Counted from the stretch's first letter, positions 45,130 to 54,729 are shown. The stretch is 64,000 bases of DNA from Microvirga sp. VF16 (GCF_016864375.1 NZ_CP069354.1:2563501-2627500), one strand, 5' to 3'. Numbers and translations: made by a program. The notes: generated from the letters alone by a model not told the origin.

Positions 45130-47787
45130 GTGAGCCTCACCCCGATCCGGACCACATGCCCCTATTGCGGTGTCGGCTGCGGCGTGGTGGCGACGTCGCA
45201 GGAGGACGGCTCCATTGCGATCAAAGGGGATGAGCAGCACCCGGCCAATGAGGGCCGCCTCTGCTCGAAGGGGTCGGCTCTGGGTGAGACGCTGAGCCTC
45301 GACGATAGGCTCCTCTTTCCGGAGGTCGATGGGCGCCGTGCGGGATGGGACGAGGCGCTGGATCTGGTGGCGCGGCGCTTCTCCGAGACCATTGCCGAGC
45401 ATGGCCCTGAATCGGTCGCCTTCTACGGCTCGGGCCAGTTGCTCACCGAGGATTACTACGTCGCCAACAAGCTGATGAAGGGCTTCATCGGCGCGGCCAA
45501 TATCGACACCAATTCCCGCCTCTGCATGGCCTCGTCGGTGGCCGGCCATATCCGCGCCTTCGGCTCCGATACCGTGCCCGGCACCTATGAAGATCTCGAG
45601 GAAGCCGATCTCGTCGTCCTCGTCGGCTCCAACATGACGTGGTGCCATCCCGTCCTGTTCCAACGGGTTCTCGCGGCCCGCGAACGGCGTGGCACCAGGA
45701 TCGTTGTCATCGACCCTCGCCGCACCGTGACGGCGGAGGCCGCTGATCTGCATCTGGCAATCGCCCCGAATTCCGATGTGGCGCTCTTCGCCGGCCTGCT
45801 CGATCATCTCGACCGGATGGGGCTGCGCGACAACGCCTATGTCGACAGCCACACCTCCGGCCTCGACGCAGCTCTGCAGGCCGCGGGCGAATGCGGCTTT
45901 CCCGGGGCGCTGAATGCTACCCGCCTGCCGGCCGAGCTGCTCCGCGAGTTCTACACACTCTGGAGCCGTTCCGAGCGCGTCGTGACCGCCTATTCCCAAG
46001 GTGTAAACCAATCCGTGGCCGGCACCGACAAGGTCAATGCCATCATCAATTGCCATCTGTTCACTGGTCGCATCGGACGGCTCGGCATGGGACCGTTCTC
46101 GCTCACCGGACAGCCCAATGCCATGGGCGGGCGCGAGGTCGGCGGACTGGCGAACATGCTCGCGGTTCATCTGAACATCAACAGCGCGAGCCATCGCGAG
46201 TTGGTTCGCTCGTTCTGGGGCAGTCCGCGCATCGCCGAGAAGCCCGGTCTGAAGGCGGTCGATCTTTTTCGTGCCGTCGGCGAGGGGCGGGTCAAGGCGA
46301 TCTGGATCATGGGCACGAATCCGGCCGATTCCCTGCCCGATGCCGATGCCGTCCAAGAGGCCTTGCGCCGATGCCCGTTCGTGGTCGTGAGCGATGTCAC
46401 CCGCACCGACACGACGCGCCATGCCCATGTGCTCCTGCCGGCTGCGGCCTGGGCGGAGAAGAGCGGCACGGTGACGAATTCCGAGCGTCGCATCTCGCGC
46501 CAGCGCTCGTTCCTGAAGCCACCCGGCGAGGCACGGCCAGATTGGCGCATCGTCTGCGACGTTGCCGCCCGCATGGGCTTTGCCGAGGCGTTCGATTATC
46601 AGTCGCCCGCCGAAATCTTCCGCGAGCATGCCGCCCTGTCCGGTCTCGCCAATGATGGAAGACGCGATTTCGACATCGGCGCCTGTGCCGAATTGAGCGG
46701 GAACGCCTACGACGCGCTCGAGCCGTTCCAGTGGCCGCGCCGGCGGGGTGAGGCGCTCGATGCCGGCACGACCCGCTTCTTCGCGGCGGGCGGCTTCTAT
46801 ACGCCCGACCGGCGAGGGCGGTTCGTCCCGACACTGGTCGCGCAGCAGGCGGTCTCGCCGGAGTTCCCGCTGATCCTCAACACGGGCCGCATCCGCGACC
46901 AGTGGCACACCATGACGCGCACGGCGAAGACGCCGCGTCTGATGAGCCATTACGCGGAAAGCTTCTGCGAGATTCATCCGGACGACGCGGAAGATGGCGG
47001 AGTTGCGCCCGCCACGCTGGTGCGCATCGTCAGCCCTCAGGGCAGCGCCATCGTCCGCGCGCTGGTGACGGAGCGGCAGCAGAAGGGCAGCATCTTCGTT
47101 CCCATGCACTGGACGGACCAGCAGACGGCTCAAGGACGCATCGGTGCGGCGACCTTCGCTGCGGTCGATCCGGTCTCCGGTCAGCCCGGTCTCAAGTCCT
47201 CCAGCGTCAGCATCGAGCCCTTCGACGCGGCCTGGTACGGCTTTGCGGTGCTGCGCAACCGGCCTGAGACAATCCGGGCGGATTACTGGGCGCTGGCCCG
47301 GGCCGAGGGAGGCTGGCGCATCGAGCTTGCCGGCACCGAACCCGTGGAGGATTGGGCAGATTTCGCCGCCACTCTGATCGGCAGCGGTGAGAATCTCGAG
47401 ACGCTGTCATACAGCGATCAGGACCAGGCCAGCTTCCGGCTCGCGACCTTCGCGGGCGATGCCTTGCTGGGTGCGCTGTTCGTCGCGCCGCAACCGGTGG
47501 CCGTGTCGCGGACATGGGCGGTCGAACATCTGTCAGCGCCTGACATTCGCGGCACTGAGCGCCTGCGCCTGTTGAGCGGGCGGCCCGGTACCGATCAGGC
47601 CGATCCCGGTCCCATCGTCTGCGCCTGCTTCTCGGTCGGTGCAAACCAGATCGCCGCGGCGATCGAGAACGGCGCCGCATCAGTTGAAGCCGTTGGGGAA
47701 ACCCTGCGCGCCGGCACGAATTGCGGCTCCTGCCGCGTTGAAATCAGGAGGTTGATCGATGCTGCAGTCCTTAAGAAAGCCGTCTGA
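45130..47787 (+). CDS. nasA: Assimilatory nitrate reductase catalytic subunit
   Basis: An 885-residue molybdopterin enzyme converting nitrate to nitrite. The N-terminal [4Fe-4S] ligands are Cys10, Cys13, Cys17 and Cys45 (TTCPYCGVGC, RLCSKG). The molybdopterin and dinucleotide-binding domains follow (GTNPADSLPDADA, LNTGRIRDQWHTMTRT). A C-terminal BFD-type [2Fe-2S] domain has CAC at 831-833 and NCGSC at 864-868, as in NasA of enterobacteria. Start is GTG with GAGGGGATC upstream. No separate electron-transfer subunit (NasB/NasC) is seen in the operon. Confidence 0.95.
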   Translation: MSLTPIRTTCPYCGVGCGVVATSQEDGSIAIKGDEQHPANEGRLCSKGSALGETLSLDDRLLFPEVDGRRAGWDEALDLVARRFSETIAEHGPESVAFYGSGQLLTEDYYVANKLMKGFIGAANIDTNSRLCMASSVAGHIRAFGSDTVPGTYEDLEEADLVVLVGSNMTWCHPVLFQRVLAARERRGTRIVVIDPRRTVTAEAADLHLAIAPNSDVALFAGLLDHLDRMGLRDNAYVDSHTSGLDAALQAAGECGFPGALNATRLPAELLREFYTLWSRSERVVTAYSQGVNQSVAGTDKVNAIINCHLFTGRIGRLGMGPFSLTGQPNAMGGREVGGLANMLAVHLNINSASHRELVRSFWGSPRIAEKPGLKAVDLFRAVGEGRVKAIWIMGTNPADSLPDADAVQEALRRCPFVVVSDVTRTDTTRHAHVLLPAAAWAEKSGTVTNSERRISRQRSFLKPPGEARPDWRIVCDVAARMGFAEAFDYQSPAEIFREHAALSGLANDGRRDFDIGACAELSGNAYDALEPFQWPRRRGEALDAGTTRFFAAGGFYTPDRRGRFVPTLVAQQAVSPEFPLILNTGRIRDQWHTMTRTAKTPRLMSHYAESFCEIHPDDAEDGGVAPATLVRIVSPQGSAIVRALVTERQQKGSIFVPMHWTDQQTAQGRIGAATFAAVDPVSGQPGLKSSSVSIEPFDAAWYGFAVLRNRPETIRADYWALARAEGGWRIELAGTEPVEDWADFAATLIGSGENLETLSYSDQDQASFRLATFAGDALLGALFVAPQPVAVSRTWAVEHLSAPDIRGTERLRLLSGRPGTDQADPGPIVCACFSVGANQIAAAIENGAASVEAVGETLRAGTNCGSCRVEIRRLIDAAVLKKAV

Positions 47788-49234
47788 GGCGGAGCCGGGC
47801 CGGCTCGGCCGGCTGGCCAAGCTGCCGGTCTTCTTCGACCTGAAGGATCGCCGCGCGGTGCTCGTCGGCGGATCGGCGGGAGCGGCCTGGAAGGCAGAGC
47901 TTCTCGCGGCCTCCGGCGCCGACGTCGACATCTATGCGACCGATCCCTCGCCCGAGATGGAGTACCTGTTGGCGCGTGGCGGTGCGGACGGCTCGCTCAC
48001 TCTGCATCGAAATGGTTGGTCTGCCGAGATTCTGAAGGATGCCGCTCTCGCCGTCGCCGATCTCGAAGACGAGGATGAGGCCGAGACCTTTGCGGCTGCC
48101 GCGCATGCTGTAGGCGTGCCCGTCAATGTGGTCGACAAGCCGGCCTTCTGCGATTTCCAGTTCGGTTCCGTCGTCAACCGCTCGCCCGTCGTGATCGGCA
48201 TCTCGACCGACGGCGCCGCGCCCATCCTCGGGCAGGCAATCCGGCGCAAGATCGAGACGTTGCTGCACCCCTCGGTTGCGTCCTGGGCCAGCTTCGCCAA
48301 ACACCTGCGCGAACGCGTGATGCAGCATCTGCCGCCCGGCATGGCGCGGCGCACCTTCTGGGAGCGCTTTACCGATCTGGCGTTCCGCGGCAAGGCACCC
48401 GCGACATACGGAAACACGATGGAGACGGTGCTGGAGCGCATCGCCGCGCAGACGGGAGAGACGGTTGGACGCGTCACCCTCGTCGGTGCCGGTCCCGGCG
48501 ACGCGGAGCTGTTGACCCTGAAGGCGATGCGGGCTCTTCAGTCGGCGGACGTGATCCTCTTCGACGATCTCGTCTCCGAGGATGTGCTCGAACTCGCCCG
48601 TCGCGAGGCGAAGCGGATGATGGTCGGCAAGCGGGGAGGGCGCGCCTCCTGCGCTCAGGACGACATCAACGACCTCATGACGCGTCTGGCGCTGCAGGGC
48701 AAGCAGGTGGTGCGGCTCAAGTCCGGCGATCCTATGATCTTCGGACGGGCGGGCGAGGAGATCGAGCATCTGGAGAAGGCGGGCATCCCCGTCGATGTGG
48801 TGCCGGGCATCACGGCCGGCATTGCGCTTGCCTCCGCTCTCGGTGTGTCGCTCACCCATCGCGACATGGCGCAATCGGTCCGGTTCGTGACGGGATGCGC
48901 GAAGACCGGCCAGCTACCGAGCGGTCTCGACTGGCAGGGACTGGCCGACCCGAGCACCACAACGATCTTTTACATGGCCGGTGGCACCGCGGGCGCCATC
49001 GCCGAGCGTCTGATCGAAGCCGGATGCTCTCCGACCCTCCCTGCTGTGATGGTATCGAACGTGTCGCGCGGCGACGAACGCTGGGCTGGCTCAATCACCG
49101 ATCTCGGCTGGGCCAGCGAAAGGCGCGATCCGACGAAGCCCGTCATCATCGGTGTCGGTCGTGTGTTCAAGCGCGCTGCGAAAGCAGATGCCCGGAGACT
49201 TGGACATCCTCTCATGCTTGGCGCGACGGCTTGA
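47759..49234 (+). CDS. cysG: Siroheme synthase (CysG type, multifunctional)
   Basis: A 491-residue fusion. Residues 1 to about 215 form the precorrin-2 dehydrogenase/ferrochelatase part (DLKDRRAVLVGGSAGAAWKAELL). Residues about 225-475 form the SAM-dependent uroporphyrinogen-III C-methyltransferase (VTLVGAGPGDAELLTLKA, VVPGITAGIALASALG). It makes siroheme for NirB. The start lies 29 bases inside nasA, but an AGGAGG at 47746-47751 seven bases before ATG 47759 supports it and indicates coupled translation. Confidence 0.95.
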   Translation: MLQSLRKPSEAEPGRLGRLAKLPVFFDLKDRRAVLVGGSAGAAWKAELLAASGADVDIYATDPSPEMEYLLARGGADGSLTLHRNGWSAEILKDAALAVADLEDEDEAETFAAAAHAVGVPVNVVDKPAFCDFQFGSVVNRSPVVIGISTDGAAPILGQAIRRKIETLLHPSVASWASFAKHLRERVMQHLPPGMARRTFWERFTDLAFRGKAPATYGNTMETVLERIAAQTGETVGRVTLVGAGPGDAELLTLKAMRALQSADVILFDDLVSEDVLELARREAKRMMVGKRGGRASCAQDDINDLMTRLALQGKQVVRLKSGDPMIFGRAGEEIEHLEKAGIPVDVVPGITAGIALASALGVSLTHRDMAQSVRFVTGCAKTGQLPSGLDWQGLADPSTTTIFYMAGGTAGAIAERLIEAGCSPTLPAVMVSNVSRGDERWAGSITDLGWASERRDPTKPVIIGVGRVFKRAAKADARRLGHPLMLGATA

Positions 49235-49236
49235 TC

Positions 49237-50145
49237 ATGCTGGAAGGACGTCGCATCGCCGTGCCCGAGAGCCGGGAACTCGATCTGTTCACGCGAATGC
49301 TCGAGCGGCATGGCGCCGTTGCCGCTCGCTGCCCGCTGGTGTCGATCCACGATGTGGAGGATTCCGCTCCGGCCGACGCCTGGCTGGAACGGCTCGTCCA
49401 AGGCCGGCACGACATCGTGGTTCTCTATACCGGAGAGGGCTTGTCCCGTCTTCTCGGCTTCGCACGTCGGAAAGGCATTGAGGCGGACGTGATTGCCGCG
49501 TTGAGCAAAACCTTCACGGTCGCTCGCGGCCCCAAGCCGGCCAAGGTCCTGCGCGGCATCGGTCTCGTCCCGGATATGATGGCGGAAGAACCGACGACGG
49601 CCGGATTGATGAAGACCCTGTCCACCCTCCCTATCAAAGGCAGGCTCATCGGCGTTCTGCTCTACCCGGGTGGCGAGGAAGCCTTGCCGAATTTTCTTGA
49701 GGCGGCAGGCGCACAGGTGGATCCCATCCTGAGTTATCGCTATGCCTCGGACGAAGAGGATGAACAGGTCCTCACGTTCATCGAAGAGCTTGCTTCCGGA
49801 GCCATCGACCTGATCGCCTTCACCAGCACGGCGCAGGTGCGGCGCTTGCAGGAGGTCGCGCGACGGTTCGGCAGGGAAGAGGGACTCGATGCCGCCATGC
49901 GGCAGATTCTGATCGCCGCCGTCGGGCCTGTGACGGCAGAAGCGGTCGAGAAAGCAGGCTGGCCTGTCGGCGCGATGCCGCAAGACAGCTATCACCTCAA
50001 ACCGCTGATGATGGCCTTCGGCAGGAAATTGGCGCAAGACGCCAACATTAGTGCTTCGGCGTGTGTCCCTCGCCGGCCTCAAGAAGCGCCTGCAGACCTT
50101 CACGGTAGCTCGGATAGCGGAGCGTTACGCCGAGTTTCGTCTTGA
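49237..50145 (+). CDS. Uroporphyrinogen-III synthase (HemD-like)
   Basis: A 302-residue HemD-family protein starting MLEGRRIAVPESRELDLF, two bases after cysG. It has the family's weakly conserved pattern: a first half with IVVLYTGEGL, then IDLIAFTSTAQVRRL, and AVGPVTAEAVEKAGW near the end. It supplies the substrate of CysG, completing the siroheme branch in the nitrate operon. The last about 30 residues read antisense through the convergent epimerase gene and look non-conserved. A second, housekeeping HemD probably exists elsewhere. Confidence 0.85.
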   Translation: MLEGRRIAVPESRELDLFTRMLERHGAVAARCPLVSIHDVEDSAPADAWLERLVQGRHDIVVLYTGEGLSRLLGFARRKGIEADVIAALSKTFTVARGPKPAKVLRGIGLVPDMMAEEPTTAGLMKTLSTLPIKGRLIGVLLYPGGEEALPNFLEAAGAQVDPILSYRYASDEEDEQVLTFIEELASGAIDLIAFTSTAQVRRLQEVARRFGREEGLDAAMRQILIAAVGPVTAEAVEKAGWPVGAMPQDSYHLKPLMMAFGRKLAQDANISASACVPRRPQEAPADLHGSSDSGALRRVSS

Positions 50146-50932
50146 TGCGCGTGTTCCGCACGCGCTTGTTGTCAGCATAGAAGGAGCGTGCCATGGGTGT
50201 CATGTCCGCTTCCTCGAAAGGCACTTCCGGCGGAGGCTCGCGCCCGAGCAGTTCCGCCGCATAGGCAATGACATCCTGTGGCGGGCCAGGCTCGTCGTCC
50301 GCAACGTTGTAGATGGCGTTCGGGCTCGCGCGCTCGATCGAAGCCATCAGGATCTGCGCGATGTCGGCCGTGTGGATCCGGTTGAACACCTGGCCTTTCT
50401 TGACGATGGATCTGGCGGTCCCGTCGGCGACCTTCACCAGAGCATTGCGGCCTGGGCCATAGATGCCGGCAAGCCGGAAGATCTGCACGGCAAACGGAGC
50501 GCTCTCGCCAAGCGCGAGCCATTCCTGTTCGGCAGCAATGCGATCACGGGAGCGGATCGTCGCCGGATTCGGCGGTGTCGTCTCATCCACCCAATTGCCG
50601 TCCGCATTGCCATAGACACCCACCGTCGACAGATAGCCGACCCAGCGGAGATTGGGAGCCGACGCGATCGCCTCCGAAAAATGCTCCAGCACCGGATCCG
50701 CCTCGTTCACGGTGGGTACGGAGACGAGCAATGCGTCCGCGCGGGCGATCTGGTCGAGAATGCGAGGATCGTAGCCGGCGCTGTCGAATCGGTAGGCCTG
50801 AAGGCCTTCCGCCTCCATCGCCCGAACCTTCTCCGGCGAGCGCACCGTGCCGCCGATTTGCGTGAAACGCTCGCCGTAAAGGCTGAGGAACTGGCAGACC
50901 GAATAGCCGAGACCGAAGACGAACAGATTCAT
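50048..50932 (-). CDS. NAD(P)-dependent epimerase/SDR-type protein (YeeZ-like)
   Basis: A 294-residue extended-SDR-like protein. The N-terminal Rossmann motif is FVFGLGYSVCQFL. The middle WVGYLSTVGVYGNADGNWVDE resembles the epimerase catalytic region. IFRLAGIYGPGRNALV and the C-terminal LRYPSYREGLQALL segment complete the YeeZ-like pattern. Activity is unknown. Its 3' end overlaps the end of the uroporphyrinogen-III synthase gene by 98 bases on the opposite strand. Confidence 0.82.
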   Translation of the reverse strand: MNLFVFGLGYSVCQFLSLYGERFTQIGGTVRSPEKVRAMEAEGLQAYRFDSAGYDPRILDQIARADALLVSVPTVNEADPVLEHFSEAIASAPNLRWVGYLSTVGVYGNADGNWVDETTPPNPATIRSRDRIAAEQEWLALGESAPFAVQIFRLAGIYGPGRNALVKVADGTARSIVKKGQVFNRIHTADIAQILMASIERASPNAIYNVADDEPGPPQDVIAYAAELLGREPPPEVPFEEADMTPMARSFYADNKRVRNTRIKTKLGVTLRYPSYREGLQALLEAGEGHTPKH

Positions 50933-51167
50933 GAGATTGAATAACGTTAATAATGACGGGTGTGGTCAGGCGAACCTAGCGAGATCGACGGAGGGCAGCA
51001 ACTGCGGAGCATTCCGCACGCGCGATACATCCTTTTGTCGTGCTAGCCATTTTGCTGGGTTGATCGGCGCTTAACCCCTGCTCCATAACCGTCTGGCCGC
51101 AACGGGCCGGAGCATTATCGGTCGATGCCGTTCTGCCTCCTATCAAGCTCCGGCGCGGAGGTGATTC

Positions 51168-52316
51168 ATGGTTCTGACCAATCAAGATATGGTTGAGCTC
51201 GCTGCCTTCAGACGCAAGCTGCACCGCATGCCCGAACTGTCACGGGAGGAAATCGAGACCGCACGGGAGGTTCGTGCGTTCCTGGCTTCGACCGGAGCGG
51301 ACTGGATCATCACCGGTCTCGGCGGTCACGGCATCGCGGCCATCTACGAGGGTAGGGAGCCGGGCCCGACCGTCATGGTCCGGGCGGAACTCGACGGGCT
51401 GCCCATCGAGGAAATCTCCGATCTGTCCTATCGCTCAGTGACGCCCGGCAAGGCGCATCTGTGTGGACATGACGGGCATATGGCGATCCTGGCCGGCTTG
51501 GCGCGCGTGCTCGGTCGCCAGCGCCCACAGCGCGGCCGCGCTGTCCTGCTCTTTCAACCGGCGGAAGAGGATGGCTCCGGCGCGGCGGCCGTCGTCGCCG
51601 ATCCGCGCTTTCGCGAGATCTCTCCGGACTTTGCATTCGCCCTGCACAATCTCCCTGGCCTGCCATTCGGCCAAGTGGCACTGGCAGAGGGGCCGGTCAA
51701 TTGCGCATCGCGCGGCATGCGCATCGTCCTGAACGGCAAGACGGCTCACGCCTCGATGCCGGAGACGGGGATCTCTCCCATGAATGTCGTTGCCGAACTG
51801 ATGCCGGCGCTGACTGCCCTCGGCCGTGGCGGCCCGCTGGACGATGACTTCGCAATGGTGACGGTCACTCATGCGAAGATCGGTGAGCCCGCCTTCGGCG
51901 TCGCTCCCGGACGTGCTGAGATCTGGGCAACCCTGCGCACTCTGACCGATGCCGGCATGGAAGATCTCTGCGTGAGCGCTGAGCATCTGGTGCTGAGCGC
52001 GGCGCGGGAACAGGGGCTCAGCGTCGAGATCTCCCACGACGACATCTTCCTGCATTGCGAGAACGCACCCGAGGCCGTCGCTCATCTTCGCCGCGCCCTC
52101 GATGAAGAAGGCGTGCCGCATGACAAGGGCGACCTGCCGATGCGAGCCTCCGAAGATTTCGGGCGCTTCGGCCAGAAGGCACCCGCTGCCATGTTCTTCT
52201 TAGGAGCGGGCGAGAACCACCCGAGCCTGCATAATCCGGACTACGACTTTCCGGACGACCTGATCGGCATCGGCGCCCGGGTGTTCATGCGGACATTGCG
52301 GAATTTGCTCGGGTAG
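51168..52316 (+). CDS. M20 family amidohydrolase (N-acyl amino acid / hippurate hydrolase type)
   Basis: A 382-residue zinc amidohydrolase of the M20D group (IAA-amino acid hydrolase, hippuricase, carboxypeptidase Ss1). Metal-site residues are seen in LCGHDGHMA (Cys99, His101), QPAEEDGSGA (Glu133, Glu134) and ALHNLPGLP. The usual RADMDALP is RAELDGLP here. An ideal GGAGGTGATTC precedes ATG 51168. It stands alone: the 235 bases upstream show no gene, and a palindromic repeat follows. Substrate unknown. Confidence 0.9.
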   Translation: MVLTNQDMVELAAFRRKLHRMPELSREEIETAREVRAFLASTGADWIITGLGGHGIAAIYEGREPGPTVMVRAELDGLPIEEISDLSYRSVTPGKAHLCGHDGHMAILAGLARVLGRQRPQRGRAVLLFQPAEEDGSGAAAVVADPRFREISPDFAFALHNLPGLPFGQVALAEGPVNCASRGMRIVLNGKTAHASMPETGISPMNVVAELMPALTALGRGGPLDDDFAMVTVTHAKIGEPAFGVAPGRAEIWATLRTLTDAGMEDLCVSAEHLVLSAAREQGLSVEISHDDIFLHCENAPEAVAHLRRALDEEGVPHDKGDLPMRASEDFGRFGQKAPAAMFFLGAGENHPSLHNPDYDFPDDLIGIGARVFMRTLRNLLG

Positions 52317-52357
52317 GCTTTTGCACACGACGCGCAGCTTTCCTTGCTGCCGCCCGT

Positions 52358-52454
52358 GTCATCCCCGGCGAGCCGGAGGCGAGGGAAGGGGATCCATTCA
52401 ACGCATGGCGCTATGGATTCCCTTCCCCTCCGCTGCGCTCCGGCCGGGGATGAC
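52358..52454. repeat. Long imperfect palindrome downstream of the M20 gene
   Basis: The outer arms GTCATCCCCGGC (52358-52369) and GCCGGGGATGAC (52443-52454) pair perfectly. Inner arms around GGGAAGGGGATCCAT and ATGGATTCCCTTCCC pair with one mismatch. The element folds into one long hairpin of 97 bases. Such elements at gene ends are typical dispersed palindromic repeats and may also act as terminators. Confidence 0.75.
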
Positions 52455-52463
52455 ATTCTCTCA

Positions 52464-52551
52464 CGTCATCACCGGCCTTGCGCCGGTGAACTCGATTTGA
52501 AAGCGTCGCGCTTCACACCATCGGGATGGCCGGGACAAGCCCGGCCATGAC
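52464..52551. repeat. Dispersed double-hairpin repeat, copy 1
   Basis: An 88-base element that begins CGTCATCACCGGCC and ends GGCCATGAC. It contains two hairpins, ACCGGCC...CCGGT and GGCCGGG...CCCGGCC. A second copy, similar throughout its ends, is at 61761-61849. It lies between the M20 gene and the uxuA end. Confidence 0.8.
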
Positions 52552-52612
52552 CTGGAGAAAGACATTTCAGACGTTGCACAACGACGATCCGGCACACAGG
52601 GCGGACATGCCC

Positions 52613-53809
52613 CTAAAGCGGCAGGCCGCGCAGCGCGGAAACCGCCTGCATCACGCCGCGCAGCTCGGCGAGGCCCCGCATGCGGCCGATGGCAGGATAG
52701 CCCGGATGCGTGGGTTTGCCGACATCGTCGAGAAGTTCGTGGCCATGGTCCGGCCGCATGGGGATGCGCCAGTGCTTTTCTCCCGCGTCCTTCCGGCGCT
52801 TCTGTTCCTCGAGAAGCACCGTGACGAGGGCGACCATATCCGTATCGCCGCCGAGGTGATCGGCTTCCATGAACGAGCCGTCTGGGTCCTTGGCGACGTT
52901 GCGCAGGTGGGCGAACCAGATTCTGTTGGCGAAGCGTTTCGCGATGGCTGGAACATCGTTGATGGGATTGGCTCCGAGAGAACCGCTGCACAGGGTGAGT
53001 CCGTTCGATGGCGAATCGACGGAGCCGAGAATGAAAGCGATATCGTCCGCATTGGAGACGATTCGCGGCAGGCCCATGAGCGGACGCGGCGGATCGTCGG
53101 GATGGATGCACATCCGGATCCGGACCTCTTCCGCGGTCGGGATCACCTCGCGCAGGAAGCGGGCGAGATTCTCGCGAAGAGCGGCGGCGTCGATACCCTG
53201 GTAACGGGCGAGCATGGCGCGCAGGCCGGGAACATCGTAACGGTCATAGGCTCCCGGCAGGCCAGCCATGATGTTGGAGAGAAGCTTGCGCCGATCGGCT
53301 TCCGAGGAGCGGAGGAACCATTCCTTCGCGCGCCTCAGGACGTCGGGCGAATAATCCGCCTCGGCGCCCGGGCGCTCCAGCATGAAGCAATCGAAGGCTG
53401 CGAATTCATGGAGGTTGAAGCGCAGGGCGGTTGCGCCTCCGGGAAGAGGGTAGGCCAGTTCCGTGCGTGTCCAGTCGACCACCGGCATGAAGTTGTAGCA
53501 GATCGTGGTGACGCCGCATTGCGCGAGGTTGCGCATGGATTGGCGGTAATTGTCGAACAGGCTCGTCAAGTCGCCTTCACCGATCTTGATGCGCTCGTGG
53601 ATCGGCAGGCTCTCGACCACGCTCCACCGCAAGCCGAGCGAAGGGTCGGCGGCGATGAGCGCTTTACGCTTTTCGATCTCCTCGACGCTCCAGATCACGC
53701 CATAGGGGATTTGATGCAGCGCGGTGACGATGCCTGTCGCACCCGTCTGGCAGATATGGGAAAGCTGAACGACATCATCGGGGCCGAACCAACGCCAAGT
53801 CTGTTCCAT
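52613..53809 (-). CDS. uxuA: Mannonate dehydratase
   Basis: A 398-residue enzyme converting D-mannonate to 2-keto-3-deoxygluconate, the third step of glucuronate breakdown. It has the family's N-terminus MEQTWRWFGPDDVVQLSHICQTGATGIVTALHQIP and the metal-site segments CIHPDDPPRPLMGLPRI, FAHLRNVAKD and SFMEADHLGGDTDM. Length is normal. It is transcribed away from uxaC, behind its regulator gene on the same strand. Confidence 0.95.
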   Translation of the reverse strand: MEQTWRWFGPDDVVQLSHICQTGATGIVTALHQIPYGVIWSVEEIEKRKALIAADPSLGLRWSVVESLPIHERIKIGEGDLTSLFDNYRQSMRNLAQCGVTTICYNFMPVVDWTRTELAYPLPGGATALRFNLHEFAAFDCFMLERPGAEADYSPDVLRRAKEWFLRSSEADRRKLLSNIMAGLPGAYDRYDVPGLRAMLARYQGIDAAALRENLARFLREVIPTAEEVRIRMCIHPDDPPRPLMGLPRIVSNADDIAFILGSVDSPSNGLTLCSGSLGANPINDVPAIAKRFANRIWFAHLRNVAKDPDGSFMEADHLGGDTDMVALVTVLLEEQKRRKDAGEKHWRIPMRPDHGHELLDDVGKPTHPGYPAIGRMRGLAELRGVMQAVSALRGLPL

Positions 53810-53877
53810 GATTGCCTCTTAATGGTGGGGCCGAATGTGATCGTCGGCGATGGTTCCGGATTGCTCTTTCATTGGTG

Positions 53878-54606
53878 TCACGCGCTGAGCACCTCCAGCA
53901 GAGCATCGGCCTCGGGCTCGAAGAGATCCGGGTGCTTAGCGGCGAGCTCTGGCAGGGATCGCAGGATTTCGCTCAGGTGCTGGCTCATGGCCTTTTCGGC
54001 AGCAATGGGATCGGACGCCTTGATGGCGTCGACGATCATCGCATGCTGCGCGACGATGAGGTGACGCGGGGTCGCCTGCTTCACATCGAGATACCGCACC
54101 CGGTCCATCTGCGGTTTGACATCCTCGATCATGCGCCACGCGGCAGGCCGTCCGGCTGTTTCCGCAAGAAGACGGTGAAACTCCTCGTCGAGAGCCATGA
54201 AATCGTCCGACGACGTGGAGCGCTGGGCGCGGCGCTGCCGGGTCAGGCTGGCATTGAGTTCTGCCAGCATCATTGGAGTAGCCTTCAGGGCCGCCTCACG
54301 CACCACGGCGCATTCAACCGCCACGCGGATGAAGCGCGCATCCTCGACAGCGGTCCGCGAGATCTTGACCACCTGGGTGCCCCGCTGCGGCAGGACCCGC
54401 ACGAGGCCGGCCTCGCTCAGTTTGATCAAGGCCTCCCGGACCGGTGAGCGGCTTACCCCGAATCGCTGTGCCAGATCCTGTTCGGACAGCATCTCGCCAG
54501 GGGAAATCTTCATGCTGACGATGGCTTGGCGAAGAGCACGCGTGACCTGCCGGGCCATGGGTTCGCGGTTGAGATCGAGCTTCGCAAGGGCTGGTCTATT
54601 CGTCAT
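53878..54606 (-). CDS. GntR family (FCD) regulator of uronate genes
   Basis: A 242-residue regulator. A winged helix is at residues about 20-85 (GEMLSEQDLAQRFGVSRSPVREALIKLSEAGLV in outline), followed by an FCD helical domain (FMALDEEFHRLLAETAGRPAAW). It lies between uxuA and uxaC, so it is probably the uronate-responsive repressor (UxuR/ExuR role). ATG 54606 is preferred to a GTG three codons earlier. Confidence 0.85.
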   Translation of the reverse strand: MTNRPALAKLDLNREPMARQVTRALRQAIVSMKISPGEMLSEQDLAQRFGVSRSPVREALIKLSEAGLVRVLPQRGTQVVKISRTAVEDARFIRVAVECAVVREAALKATPMMLAELNASLTRQRRAQRSTSSDDFMALDEEFHRLLAETAGRPAAWRMIEDVKPQMDRVRYLDVKQATPRHLIVAQHAMIVDAIKASDPIAAEKAMSQHLSEILRSLPELAAKHPDLFEPEADALLEVLSA

Positions 54607-54615
54607 AAGTGGCAC

Positions 54616-54632
54616 ACTACCATACTAGTAGA
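54616..54632. promoter_or_regulatory. Possible operator between regulator and uxaC
   Basis: CTAC-N7-GTAG symmetry with the nested palindrome TACTAGTA (54623-54630), about 17 bases before the regulator start in the divergent gap. It is weak but sits where an autoregulated GntR operator is expected. Confidence 0.3.
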
Positions 54633-54729
54633 CCATTGCAAAGGATCGTGGAACGGCTTAATGTTGGCTCAATGAGGCGCTCGGAACCGGCCTGGAAAAC
54701 GGCTCGGGCGAGGCCTGAGGGAGTACGCC

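Noticed and set aside
44998..47133. 711-codon open frame antisense to nasA
   Set aside because: Shadow of the nitrate reductase gene; no recognisable motifs.
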